Shown: positions 1 through 7,022 of the stretch, piece after piece
How the letters are laid out: each line of letters begins with the position of its first letter
Numbering within the stretch: the first letter of the stretch is position 1
DNA from: Paludibacteraceae bacterium
GTDB lineage: Bacteria > Bacteroidota > Bacteroidia > Bacteroidales > Paludibacteraceae
Direction of reading: 5' to 3'
Assembly (NCBI GenBank): GCA_017646225.1
Contig: JAGCMZ010000057.1
Coordinates: forward strand, 1 to 7,872
DNA length: 7,872 bases
The notes under the pieces: generated by a model
What the model was told of the DNA's origin: nothing
Database searches by the model: none
The model's input: the letters and a program-made list of their open reading frames with translations, nothing else
Position numbers and translations under genes: made by a program

Positions 1-10
1 GGTTCAGCAT

Positions 11-30
11 AACCCATGTAAACATGGTTT
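11..30. repeat. Inverted repeat with 9-nt arms
   Basis: Arms at 11-19 and 22-30 are complementary at 8 of 9 positions, with only AA between them; the core CCATGT/ACATGG is perfect. Such a tight palindrome fits a DNA-level operator better than an RNA hairpin, because the two-base loop is too short. It could also be the remnant of a terminator for a gene left of the window, but only three T follow it. Its function is unknown. Confidence 0.45.
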
Positions 31-59
31 CTGCATTCACCTCGCACTAAAATTCATGA

Positions 60-70
60 GGGCGAAGCCC
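60..70. repeat. Short GC-rich hairpin beside octamer array 1
   Basis: GGGC (60-63), GAA loop (64-66), GCCC (67-70). It sits 3 nt upstream of the first octamer array, mirroring the hairpin (238-252) that lies just outside the second array. On its own it is too short to be significant; it is listed because of that mirrored placement. Confidence 0.4.
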
Positions 71-73
71 GAG

Positions 74-97
74 TAATCGGTTAATCGACGAATCGAT
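74..97 (+). repeat. Octamer array 1 (three units, TAATCGAC-like)
   Basis: Three consecutive 8-nt units read TAATCGGT, TAATCGAC, GAATCGAT. Bases 82-97 match the reverse complement of 216-231 at 14 of 16 positions, so this array is an inverted partner of array 2 on the other side of the promoter. The unit is one base from that of array 3 (TAAACGAC). It is too short and degenerate for a CRISPR array. It could be a protein-binding array, a REP/MITE-type end, or slippage-generated simple sequence. Confidence 0.6.
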
Positions 98-165
98 GTT
101 TTATGGAGTAATTTGAGGATTTAGTGAGTCTTGTATTAAAAGAAGTTAAAATACAGTCGACCCTC

Positions 166-197
166 TTGTAACATTCTGCCAAATGTCTTTACCTTTG
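166..197 (+). promoter_or_regulatory. Candidate Bacteroidota-type sigma-70 promoter
   Basis: TTG at 166-168 (-33 element) and TACCTTTG at 190-197 match the Bacteroidota pattern TTG / TAnnTTTG with a 21-nt gap between them. Transcription would start a few bases after 197, giving a leader of roughly 95-100 nt before the 56-aa gene at 301. It is the only good match I found in the first 300 bases and no comparable match was seen in the 472-552 spacer, so it probably drives the whole operon. Octamer array 2 and its hairpin would lie at the very 5' end of this transcript. Confidence 0.65.
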
Positions 198-204
198 CAA
201 CATC

Positions 205-236
205 ATTACCGACTTACCGATTTGTCGATTAGTCGG
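205..236 (-). repeat. Octamer array 2 (four units, inverted)
   Basis: Four 8-nt units on the + strand: ATTACCGA, CTTACCGA, TTTGTCGA, TTAGTCGG. Read on the - strand they are TAATCG-type units like array 1. The array starts about 8 nt after the -7 element, so it overlaps the predicted start of transcription and would be present in the mRNA. Its position suggests a possible operator or 5'-UTR element, but that is inference. Confidence 0.6.
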
Positions 237-237
237 A

Positions 238-252
238 GCTCACGCAGTGAGC
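238..252. repeat. Perfect hairpin GCTCAC-GCA-GTGAGC
   Basis: Six-base arms (238-243, 247-252) are exactly complementary around a GCA triloop. It abuts octamer array 2 and falls in the predicted 5' UTR. No U-run follows, so it is not an intrinsic terminator. A role in protecting the mRNA 5' end, or as a hairpin of a REP-like unit, is possible. Confidence 0.55.
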
Positions 253-300
253 GATTTTATAAACATCTTAATTATTAATCCATGAAATCCAGTTACCATT

Positions 301-471
301 ATGTTTGGTTTATCCGAAATTAGTTGGGGCAATTTTTTGCTTGCAACCGCCTTGTTGTGCCTGCTGTTTAATGTAGGCGTTTGGGCGTACTTTTGGTGGG
401 ACGCTAAACGCAGCAGCCATCCTTCTGCCCGTCGTAAACAACAAAAGTTCCATCAGTCCTTACCGTTTTAG
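301..471 (+). CDS. Small one-helix membrane protein, 56 aa, function unknown
   Basis: An ATG at 301 opens a frame of 56 codons ending in TAG at 469-471. I do not recognise the family. The protein has a short polar start, a hydrophobic helix at about residues 12-33 rich in Leu, Phe and Trp, and a basic C-terminal tail (residues 36-49, ARRKQQK-like), so it should sit in the inner membrane with the tail in the cytoplasm. It is the first gene after the candidate promoter and lies 81 nt before traE, in the same direction, so it should be co-transcribed with the pore genes. The pattern of a clean hydrophobic block followed by a positive tail supports real coding rather than chance. It may be a pore accessory or assembly factor; that is inference from position only. 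An alternative ATG at 282 is in another frame and ends at 323. Confidence 0.65.
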   Translation: MFGLSEISWGNFLLATALLCLLFNVGVWAYFWWDAKRSSHPSARRKQQKFHQSLPF

Positions 472-473
472 CC

Positions 474-518
474 GTCGTAAGTTGTTTAATCGCCTCAACA
501 ACTAAACAACTAAACGAC
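474..518 (+). repeat. Long imperfect hairpin between the 56-aa gene and traE
   Basis: Bases 474-478 (GTCGT) pair with 514-518 (ACGAC), and 480-488 (AGTTGTTTA) pair with 503-511 (TAAACAACT). This gives 14 base pairs with a 1x2 internal loop and a 14-nt apical loop (489-502). It begins 2 nt after the stop of the 56-aa gene. No U-run follows, so it is not a standard terminator. It could act as an mRNA processing or stability element that sets the level of TraE relative to the first gene. Confidence 0.55.
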
Positions 519-529
519 TAAACAATTAT
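498..529 (+). repeat. Octamer array 3 (four units)
   Basis: ACAACTAA, ACAACTAA, ACGACTAA, ACAATTAT follow one another in register. Read as TAAACGAC, the unit differs by one base from the TAATCGAC unit of array 1, so the arrays look related. Its left three units supply the right arm of the 474-518 hairpin, while the left arm (474-488) looks like inverted units of the same kind. No coding frame crosses it. Confidence 0.6.
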
Positions 530-552
530 TCATTCATCTTAATTTCTATTTT

Positions 553-861
553 ATGAAAACTAACCTTCAAAAATGTGCCACGTTGGTGGCAATGAGTGCC
601 GTAGCCTCTGCAGCGTGGGCACAAGGCAATGGCGTGGCAGCCATCGAAAAAGCCAATGCCGAAATTCAATCGTACGTAGAACCCATTACCAACCTCTTTT
701 ATGTGGTGTGTGCCGTTATTGGTCTTATCGGTGCCATTAAGGTGTACAGCAAGTGGTCGGCAGGCAGTAGCGATACCACCAAAACCGCCGCATCGTGGTT
801 TGGCGCTTGTGTATTTGCCATTGTAGCAGTAACCGCCATTCGAGCATTTTTTATTGGATAA
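553..861 (+). CDS. traE: TraE family protein (DUF4134), VirB2/pilin-like subunit
   Basis: A 102-aa protein of the Bacteroidota conjugative-transposon TraE family. Residues 1-23 form a Sec-type signal peptide ending in A-W-A, with cleavage expected before QGNG. The mature chain of about 79 residues has two hydrophobic helices (about 46-65 and 81-101) separated by a short polar loop with SAGSSDTTKTAASWFG, close to the family signature. Size, signal peptide and two-helix hairpin match VirB2-type pilins, so it is the likely structural subunit of the transfer pilus or channel; this role is inferred from the family. The start at 553 is fixed by the signal peptide. traF starts directly at the next base (TAA then ATG), indicating coupled translation. 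The hairpin upstream (474-518) may raise or buffer its expression, since pilins are needed in excess. Confidence 0.93.
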   Translation: MKTNLQKCATLVAMSAVASAAWAQGNGVAAIEKANAEIQSYVEPITNLFYVVCAVIGLIGAIKVYSKWSAGSSDTTKTAASWFGACVFAIVAVTAIRAFFIG

Positions 862-1182
862 ATGGCTTCGTATCCCATTAACAAAGGAGTGGGACGATCT
901 GTTGAGGTAAAAGGACTGCGTGCCGGATACGTTATTTATGCCGTGGTAGGCACTGTGTTTTCTTTCTTCATTTTATTTTTCTTTATGCTTATCAATAGGG
1001 TATTCGCACTGGTGATGGGTACAGTGTTGTTAATAACGGTTTGGTGTAGCAGTTTTTACCTCAACAGAAAATACGGCCAATATGGTTTGTTACATCGTAG
1101 GGCAAAGCGACTCTTGCCCTGTCGGATAGCCGTATCGTGTCCCATCTTTAAATTATTGCATCATGAAAAATCCATTCGGTAA
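862..1182 (+). CDS. traF: TraF family protein (DUF4133), VirB3-like
   Basis: A 106-aa inner-membrane protein. The N-terminus holds the family signature INKGVGRSVEVKGL (residues 6-19), followed by two long hydrophobic helices (about 22-44 and 46-66) and the motif KYGQYGL (70-76) before a basic C-terminal region. This is the layout of VirB3-like proteins, which dock the VirB4 ATPase to the membrane, and the next gene is indeed the VirB4 homologue. It begins at the base after the traE stop and overlaps the start of traG by 20 nt, so traG translation is probably coupled. The last residues (HHEKSIR) are encoded inside the overlap and are unlikely to be conserved. Confidence 0.93.
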   Translation: MASYPINKGVGRSVEVKGLRAGYVIYAVVGTVFSFFILFFFMLINRVFALVMGTVLLITVWCSSFYLNRKYGQYGLLHRRAKRLLPCRIAVSCPIFKLLHHEKSIR

Positions 1183-3646
1183 ATCCATACAAGCGTGCTT
1201 TCCACTGATGGCGTGGGAGAACAACTGCCTCGTTAGCCAAAGTGCCGATATAACGGTACTTTTTAAGGTGGGCTTGCCCATTCTTTTTGAGCGAAGTGTG
1301 GAGCAGTTCGAAAACGACCATGCTACGTGGGTGCGCGCCTTGCGTTTATTGCCCCATTACAGCATCGTGCACAAGCAAGATGTGTACCAGCAAGTACCTT
1401 TTAACAAAGAACCCTGCGAGCAATCACCCTCGTTTTTGCAAGCGGCTTCGGATGCTCATTTTCTGGGCAGAATGCACTTGCAACATACCTGTTATGTGTA
1501 TGTTACCTTATCGTCCAAGCAAAACATGCAAACGCAAAGTGTGGCTAACATGCTTTGCCAAAACCGCATCGTGCCCAAAGATATGTTGCAAGCCGATCGG
1601 ATAGCCGATTTTTTAGACAAGGTGGCGCAATTCAAGGCGGTATTAACCGAGGCGGGCTACCGTGTACAACGTTTGGGCGAGGCGGAAGTAGTGGGCAATG
1701 ATGCTTATTCGGGCCTGTTGGCAGATTATATGCACCTGCATTTCTTGCCCGAAAAAACGTGTTTAGCCGATTTTCAGCTACAAGAGGACGATTTCATGGT
1801 GGGCGATAACTACGTTAGCTTGTTTTCGCTCCATCAGTTGGATCAGTTGCCCAACCAGGTACACACGCACCGCATGCATCCGGCCTATACCCAAGTTCAG
1901 TTGCCCATTTCGTTTGTATCGGGCATGGGGTTGGATTTGCCTTTTTCTCACATTTATAACCAATATTTCTTTTTAGACAATCCATCCGATTTGTTGCAGA
2001 AGATAGAAAAATGTGGCCGCGAGCAGGCTTCCTTATCGGGTATATCGCGCGAAAATGCCATTAACAAAACCTTTAACGATGCCTTTTTGAACGAAGCTAT
2101 GGTGCAGGGAAGGCAAGCAGTGCGCTGTGCCTTTAACGTAATGGTTTGGGATACCGATTATTATCAACTGCTCAAAAAGAACGCACAGGTATCGGCTGGA
2201 TTAACGCAAATAGACGCGTTTGCCACCAAAACAGAGGGCATCGTGCCCATTTTGTATTGGGCAGGCATACCTGGAGCCGCCTCGCAATACCCTTGCGAAA
2301 TGACTTTTCTTACCTTTTTGGAGCAAGGCGCTTGTTTTATCAATGGTGAAACCCATGCCAGTAGCAGTGCGCAAGCTTGTAGTGTACGGTTGTGCGATAG
2401 GTTATCGGGCATTCCGCTATCGGTCGATTTGTCCGACCTGCCCCTAAAAAAAGGCTACATCAACAACCGTAATAAGTTTATTTTGGGGCCATCAGGTTCG
2501 GGCAAATCGTTCTTTACCAATCATTTGGTTCGTCAGTATTACGAGCAGGGTAGTCATGTGGTATTGGTGGATGTGGGCGATAGTTACAAAGGCCTTTGCG
2601 ACCTTATTGCCGAAACCACCCACGGCGAAGACGGTATTTATTACACCTATACCGACGAGCATCCCATCTCGTTCAATCCTTTTTACGTGGCAGATGGGTA
2701 TTATTCCATCGAAAAACGCGAACAACTGGCATCGTTGGTGTTTTGTTTGTGGAAAAACGAGAACGAAACCATTACCAAGGCAGAAGAAACCCACATATCG
2801 GATGCCTTAAACGGGTACTTGCAAACGGTTATAGAGGGACAATGTACTCCATCGTTCAATACCTTTTATCGCTATTTGAAAACTACGTTTAAGCAATTGC
2901 TCAAGCAGCAAGCCTTGCGCGAGGTGCATTTTTACATCGATAACCTATTGCAAGTATTGCGCCCTTATTACAAAGGGGGCATGTACGACTACCTGCTCAA
3001 TGCTACCCAAAACATCGACTTGCTAACCAAGCGTTTTATTGTGTTCGAGATTGACAACATCAAAGACCACAAAACCTTGTTTCCCGTGGTAACCTTGGTG
3101 TTGATGGATACCTTTATTTCTAAAATGCGCCATCCAGCAGTGGCATCGCAGCGCAAACTCATTCTGATTGAAGAAGCCTGGAAAGCCATTTCAAAGAATG
3201 GTACAGCAGAATTCATTAAGTATTTGTTCAAAACGGTGCGCAAACATTTTGGCGAGGCCATTGTGGTTACCCAAGAGGTAGAAGACATTGTAGGCAACGA
3301 AATTGTCAAAAACACCATTTTGTCGAATGCCGATTGCAAAATCTTACTGGATCAGCGCAAGTATGCCCACAAGTTTGACGAGATTAAGCAAACCCTTTCG
3401 CTTTGCGACCACGAGTGCCAGTTGGCCTTATCGCTCAACCAAGACCTTTGTACCCAAAACAGGAATCCCTACAAAGAGGTATTTATTACGTTCAATGGCA
3501 ATGCTCCCATGGTGTATGCCCTAGAGGTGTCGCAACAAGAGTACCTGGTGTACACCACCGAAAAGAGCGAAAAGTTGCGCTTGCAAGAGGCGCAGCGGCG
3601 ATGTGGATCTTTGCAACTTGCCATACAACAGTTAGTTTCATCTTAA
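1163..3646 (+). CDS. traG: TraG, VirB4-type conjugation ATPase
   Basis: An 827-aa protein that matches the full-length Bacteroidota TraG/VirB4 family from end to end; family members are about 830 aa. Residues up to about 430 form the VirB4 N-terminal domain (family-typical ADITVLF, VHKQD, HTCYVYVT, HIYNQYFF). The RecA-like ATPase domain follows: Walker A GPSGSGKS at 442-449, with K448 as the ATP-binding lysine; HGEDG and FNPFY stretches; Walker B LILIEE at 666-671; and the conserved KTVRKHFGEAIVVTQE at 690-705. All key residues are present, so it should be active. It powers pilus assembly and substrate transport at the cytoplasmic face of the inner membrane. The ATG at 1163 overlaps traF but is supported by the family-like N-terminus (CFPLMAWENNCLVS). 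This is the most secure identification in the window. It should not be confused with F/RP4 TraG, the VirD4 coupling protein. Confidence 0.98.
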   Translation: MKNPFGKSIQACFPLMAWENNCLVSQSADITVLFKVGLPILFERSVEQFENDHATWVRALRLLPHYSIVHKQDVYQQVPFNKEPCEQSPSFLQAASDAHFLGRMHLQHTCYVYVTLSSKQNMQTQSVANMLCQNRIVPKDMLQADRIADFLDKVAQFKAVLTEAGYRVQRLGEAEVVGNDAYSGLLADYMHLHFLPEKTCLADFQLQEDDFMVGDNYVSLFSLHQLDQLPNQVHTHRMHPAYTQVQLPISFVSGMGLDLPFSHIYNQYFFLDNPSDLLQKIEKCGREQASLSGISRENAINKTFNDAFLNEAMVQGRQAVRCAFNVMVWDTDYYQLLKKNAQVSAGLTQIDAFATKTEGIVPILYWAGIPGAASQYPCEMTFLTFLEQGACFINGETHASSSAQACSVRLCDRLSGIPLSVDLSDLPLKKGYINNRNKFILGPSGSGKSFFTNHLVRQYYEQGSHVVLVDVGDSYKGLCDLIAETTHGEDGIYYTYTDEHPISFNPFYVADGYYSIEKREQLASLVFCLWKNENETITKAEETHISDALNGYLQTVIEGQCTPSFNTFYRYLKTTFKQLLKQQALREVHFYIDNLLQVLRPYYKGGMYDYLLNATQNIDLLTKRFIVFEIDNIKDHKTLFPVVTLVLMDTFISKMRHPAVASQRKLILIEEAWKAISKNGTAEFIKYLFKTVRKHFGEAIVVTQEVEDIVGNEIVKNTILSNADCKILLDQRKYAHKFDEIKQTLSLCDHECQLALSLNQDLCTQNRNPYKEVFITFNGNAPMVYALEVSQQEYLVYTTEKSEKLRLQEAQRRCGSLQLAIQQLVSS

Positions 3647-3658
3647 TTTATCGATACC

Positions 3659-4387
3659 ATGAAAAAAATCTTACTTCTTATTCTTTTTTCCACAATGCTT
3701 GTTCCTGCCCATGCGCAGTTTGTGGTGAGCGACCCTACTTCTTTTTCGCAGCGGCTTAGTTTGTTTGCCGAAGAGTTGTACGAAATTATGATAGACCGTC
3801 AAGAACTGATTTCGCAAACCGCCAATACGGGCGAGATGTTGCAAAAAACCAAAGAGGCCATAGAGAAACTCCAAAAGGTAAGTAATTACGTACAAGGGGC
3901 TAAAATATCGCTCGATATTGTTAAAGAGGGGGTGAATTTATCCAAACAAGTGAACAAATTGCACACCGAATTTAGCAAGTTAACCTACCTGACCGACCAA
4001 GAGATTGCCAATGCCATTTGTTTTTCGGCCGAGTTGGGCGATCACGTTGCCGAAATGGTAAACGAGGCCAACGAAATGCTTACTAGCCGAAAGGACAAGG
4101 GCGAAATGACCGATTACGAGCGCATACAGCTGCTAAAAGACATCAAAACAGAACTGAAAACCTTGCGCAGTTTGCTTTCGAAGGTAGAAAAACGCTTCAA
4201 AGACAAGAACTCACTGGCCTTGATGGACGATTACATGCAAGCCATGACTACCGAAGCCATCTTTTTTGGCATGGACCAGGCGTGGGGTACCCACATGGCA
4301 GATCCTGCATCGGTGGTAGACAGGGTAACCGACAAAAATAAAAAGGAAAAGAAGAGTTCATCTACTAAGTCGTCCACCAAAAAGTAG
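3659..4387 (+). CDS. traI: Secreted coiled-coil protein at the TraI (DUF4141, VirB5-like) position
   Basis: A 242-aa exported protein. Residues 1-19 are a signal peptide ending in A-H-A; the mature start QFVVSDP resembles the QWVVSDP start of Bacteroidota TraI (DUF4141). The rest is almost entirely helical and charged, with heptad-like stretches at about 45-105 and 145-190, as in VirB5-like periplasmic or pilus-tip proteins. The last 18 residues are a Lys/Ser-rich tail (KKEKKSSSTKSSTKK). It lies between traG and traJ, where traI is found in CTnDOT. Similarity beyond the N-terminus appears weak to me and the protein is longer than the roughly 210 aa I recall for the family, so it could be a distinct replacement. 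The symbol follows the Bacteroidota scheme and has nothing to do with the F-plasmid relaxase TraI. The stop is 6 nt before traJ. Confidence 0.75.
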   Translation: MKKILLLILFSTMLVPAHAQFVVSDPTSFSQRLSLFAEELYEIMIDRQELISQTANTGEMLQKTKEAIEKLQKVSNYVQGAKISLDIVKEGVNLSKQVNKLHTEFSKLTYLTDQEIANAICFSAELGDHVAEMVNEANEMLTSRKDKGEMTDYERIQLLKDIKTELKTLRSLLSKVEKRFKDKNSLALMDDYMQAMTTEAIFFGMDQAWGTHMADPASVVDRVTDKNKKEKKSSSTKSSTKK

Positions 4388-4393
4388 GGGTGT

Positions 4394-5329
4394 ATGTTGG
4401 TAATTTTGTTTATGCATCAAGTAGCCGCCTCGTTGTCCACCCAGTTGGATGCGGTGAAAGATTTGGTACAAGACTATGTAGGAGCTTTGGCCGTTCCAGC
4501 CCAATTGTTGTGTGGTTTGTTTGCCTTTGGATACATTGGTTTTGGTATTTGGGGCTCTTGGGCAAAGGGACAAAAAATAGATTTTTACGGTCTTCTTCGC
4601 CCATTCTCCGTTGGGTTGATTATCCTTTTCTTTTCGGGTTTTGTGTCGTTGCTGCAGCTAGCCGTTTATCCCATCGAGTTGGCTACCTCGTCGCTGAATA
4701 CCTCGGTACAAGATGACTATCAACAAGCAAAAACCAATTATACCGTTGCGCAAACAACCCTGCGCAATGCCATGGCTGCTTACAACCAACAGCAAATAGA
4801 AGAAGAAAGTTCTGATGTGCTAACCGAAGCATCGTCTACCGATGCCTCTTCTACGTATCTGCAACTGTTTAAGAACACCTTGCACCTGTTGGTTTCATTT
4901 AGTTCGTTGGCACTAACGGGCATGGTGTATTTTTTTAGAACGTATGTGGTGCTAGCAGGCGTGGTGTTGTCGCTCATTGGTCCCTTTGCTTTTGCCTTGT
5001 CGTTGTTGCCTGGTTTTTCGGACAACATCAAACATTGGGTGGCGCATTATGTGCACGTGGCCATGTATGTGCCCCTTAGTTTGCTGGTCAGTTTTATGGT
5101 AGCCGTTTTGTTTTCGGGTTGTGTCTATCCTGTTTTTACCAACATGCTATCGGCCTTACCACCTGCCAATTATACGTTTTCCGATTACGAGCAGGCAGAA
5201 AACCTGCAACTTTCCATTCAGTTAATAACCCTTTTGTTTAATGGCATTGCCATTGCTTTGTATGCTTGTATTCCTGTTTTTTCTAAGTGGATTATTCGCA
5301 GCGATAGCAAAAAAGATGCCCAAAGTTAG
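4394..5329 (+). CDS. traJ: TraJ, VirB6-like polytopic inner-membrane channel protein
   Basis: A 311-aa membrane protein with about six hydrophobic segments (roughly 35-54, 70-92, 162-182, 184-204, 222-246, 273-294). Segments 2 and 3 are separated by a polar, Gln/Ser/Thr-rich region of about 65 residues (98-160). Family signatures include DFYGLLRPFSVGL (63-75) and the LSxIGPFAFALSxxPGF stretch (192-208), as in Bacteroidota TraJ. VirB6-type proteins line the inner-membrane part of the DNA channel. An AGGGG sequence lies 3-8 nt before the ATG at 4394, one of the few Shine-Dalgarno-like sites here; an in-frame ATG at 4412 is an alternative start. The variable loop at 98-160 probably faces the periplasm or cytoplasm and looks poorly conserved. 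traK follows 3 nt after the stop. Confidence 0.93.
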   Translation: MLVILFMHQVAASLSTQLDAVKDLVQDYVGALAVPAQLLCGLFAFGYIGFGIWGSWAKGQKIDFYGLLRPFSVGLIILFFSGFVSLLQLAVYPIELATSSLNTSVQDDYQQAKTNYTVAQTTLRNAMAAYNQQQIEEESSDVLTEASSTDASSTYLQLFKNTLHLLVSFSSLALTGMVYFFRTYVVLAGVVLSLIGPFAFALSLLPGFSDNIKHWVAHYVHVAMYVPLSLLVSFMVAVLFSGCVYPVFTNMLSALPPANYTFSDYEQAENLQLSIQLITLLFNGIAIALYACIPVFSKWIIRSDSKKDAQS

Positions 5330-5332
5330 CCT

Positions 5333-5953
5333 ATGTTTCAGTCATTAAAGAATATACAGCATGCTTTTGCCTTGGCACGAATTTACCTGATTCTTATTAC
5401 GTTGCTAGCCCTGGCGATAGCCGGTTATGCTATTTATGCTTCGTTTCGGTTTGCCGAGGCGCAGCGAGAAAAAATTTATGTATTAGACCAAGGACAGTCG
5501 CTATTGATGGCTTTGTCGAACGATGTTTCCGACAACCGAATGGCCGAGGCCAGGTCGCATGTAAAGCGTTTTCATGAGTATTTTTTCACCTTATCGCCAG
5601 AGAAAGCAGCCATAGAGGGCAATGTGCAGCAAGCCCTGTTTTTGGCCGATAATTCGGCATCGGATGTTTATATGCGCATGAAAGAAGAGGGCTTTTACGA
5701 GCGTATTATTGCATCGAGCATTGTGTGCGAGGTACAAATAGACAGCATTGTTATAGACGATTCGGTATATCCTTATCAGGTAAAAACCTACGGAATAACC
5801 TCGATTGTTAGGCGATCTAACATTACCTACCGCAATTTGGAAACCCAATGTTCGTTGCTCAACACCAGCAGAACCGATAACAATCCGCACGGTTTTTTAA
5901 TAGAGAATTGGAACATTACAGATAACAGCGATTTACGCACAGTACAAAGGTAA
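5333..5953 (+). CDS. traK: TraK, VirB8-like assembly factor
   Basis: A 206-aa bitopic inner-membrane protein, the usual length for Bacteroidota TraK (about 207 aa). It starts with a short cytoplasmic segment (FQSLKNIQHAF), then one membrane helix at about 16-36, then a periplasmic VirB8/NTF2-like domain. Highly conserved blocks are RFAEAQREKIYVLD (39-52), HVKRFHEYFFTLSP (76-89), AIEGNV (93-98) and the C-terminal SRTDNNPHGFLIENW (179-193). VirB8-type proteins nucleate the periplasmic scaffold and contact VirB10/TraM and VirB9/TraN, encoded just downstream. There is one base between its stop and the traM start. A traL gene, expected here in CTnDOT-like operons, is absent. Confidence 0.96.
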   Translation: MFQSLKNIQHAFALARIYLILITLLALAIAGYAIYASFRFAEAQREKIYVLDQGQSLLMALSNDVSDNRMAEARSHVKRFHEYFFTLSPEKAAIEGNVQQALFLADNSASDVYMRMKEEGFYERIIASSIVCEVQIDSIVIDDSVYPYQVKTYGITSIVRRSNITYRNLETQCSLLNTSRTDNNPHGFLIENWNITDNSDLRTVQR

Positions 5954-5954
5954 C

Positions 5955-7022
5955 ATGAATAAACAACAAAAATTTTTACATGTAGTTTCTATATTATTGG
6001 CTGCCTTTTTAATACTCATCTTTTATCTATTGGGTGGGGGAACATCAAGTCATGATTATAAAAGAATTAAGATGGTGAATAATAGTATAAATCTTGATGT
6101 GCCAACACCCAATACAGATGAGTTATCCGATAACCGAATAGAGGCGGTAATGCGGGCAAGCCAGGCAGAGAGTGATGACAATCGGACGCAGGCAAGGCAA
6201 ACGGCTTCATCTTTTCAGTGGATAACATCGGACAATTACCGCACGGCCGATACCGTAGCGACTTGTTCGCCCGTCGAGCCTATTCCACCACAACGTTCAT
6301 CTGCATCGAGTAGTAGCACCGCTATACCTGCTAGGGTAGATGCCGAACAAGAAAAGCAGGCATTCATTGCCCAAACCCGCCAGCGTTTGGCACAAAAATA
6401 CGGGGTAGATTTGGGCGAACCCACGCCGTCTGCCACCCAAAAGGTTCGTCAAACCGCAGCTTCATCTGCTGCTTCGACGTCTCGTAGTGCAACCCCTAGG
6501 GTAACCGTTGCTTTGCCCACCTCGGATGGCTTTTACGGATTAGAAGCGCCCCCTGCTGTTGCAACTGATATCCGAGCCGTGGTGCATGGTGAGCACCGCA
6601 ACCTAGAAAGAGGCTCCATAGTAAAGTTGCGCTTGCTCGATGCCATCGAAATTAACCAAACCCTGATACCTGCCAATACTTTTTTATACGGGCAACTCAG
6701 TTTTGCTTCTTGCAGGGCTATGATTCGTATTCAGAACATCCAATACCAGCAGGCTGTTTATCCTTTTGAAGGAACCATTTACGATAAGGATGGCTTTGAG
6801 GGATTGTATGTACCCGATAATCGGATAGACGAGGCAGCCCGAAAGGCAGGTTCACAGGCCTTGGCCAATGCCAATTTACGCATTCCCTCTGTTTCTGTTT
6901 TAGGTTCGGCTGCCAATGCCGTTGTAGGTGCCGTTCAGTCGGTGGCGCAACAATCGGTAAGCCAACAAAAAATAAACATATCCTCCAATTATTTAGTTAC
7001 CATTAAACAATCTTCCAAATGA
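5955..7022 (+). CDS. traM: TraM, VirB10-like scaffold protein
   Basis: A 355-aa protein with a short cytoplasmic start, one membrane helix (about 10-27), a long low-complexity periplasmic linker rich in Ser, Thr, Ala and Gln (about 30-195), and a conserved C-terminal core. The core contains IRAVVHGEHRNLERGSIVKLR (split: IRAVVH at 206-211, GSIVKLRLLD at 220-229), IPANTFLYG (238-246), YDKDGFEGLYVPD (276-288) and a small helical tail, matching Bacteroidota TraM. It spans the periplasm and links TraJ/TraK to TraN. It is shorter than CTnDOT TraM (about 450 aa), mostly through the linker. The first 150 nt are 28% G+C against 51% for the next 150 nt, an abrupt change. Its stop overlaps the traN start (ATGA at 7019-7022), so the two partner proteins are probably made by coupled translation. 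Confidence 0.94.
   Translation: MNKQQKFLHVVSILLAAFLILIFYLLGGGTSSHDYKRIKMVNNSINLDVPTPNTDELSDNRIEAVMRASQAESDDNRTQARQTASSFQWITSDNYRTADTVATCSPVEPIPPQRSSASSSSTAIPARVDAEQEKQAFIAQTRQRLAQKYGVDLGEPTPSATQKVRQTAASSAASTSRSATPRVTVALPTSDGFYGLEAPPAVATDIRAVVHGEHRNLERGSIVKLRLLDAIEINQTLIPANTFLYGQLSFASCRAMIRIQNIQYQQAVYPFEGTIYDKDGFEGLYVPDNRIDEAARKAGSQALANANLRIPSVSVLGSAANAVVGAVQSVAQQSVSQQKINISSNYLVTIKQSSK

Larger units (their letters stand above)
1..300. other. Non-coding leader region upstream of the tra operon
   Basis: No convincing gene lies here. All forward frames are closed by stops within short distances; the longest edge-open frame stops at 74-76 after about 24 codons and cannot be identified. The stretch contains an inverted repeat (11-30), a small GC hairpin (60-70), a first octamer array (74-97), a candidate promoter (166-197), a second, inverted octamer array (205-236) and a perfect 6-bp hairpin (238-252). 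The remainder, about 98-165 and 253-300, is A/T-rich and shows nothing I can name. The region most likely acts as the control region of the downstream transfer operon. Confidence 0.8.
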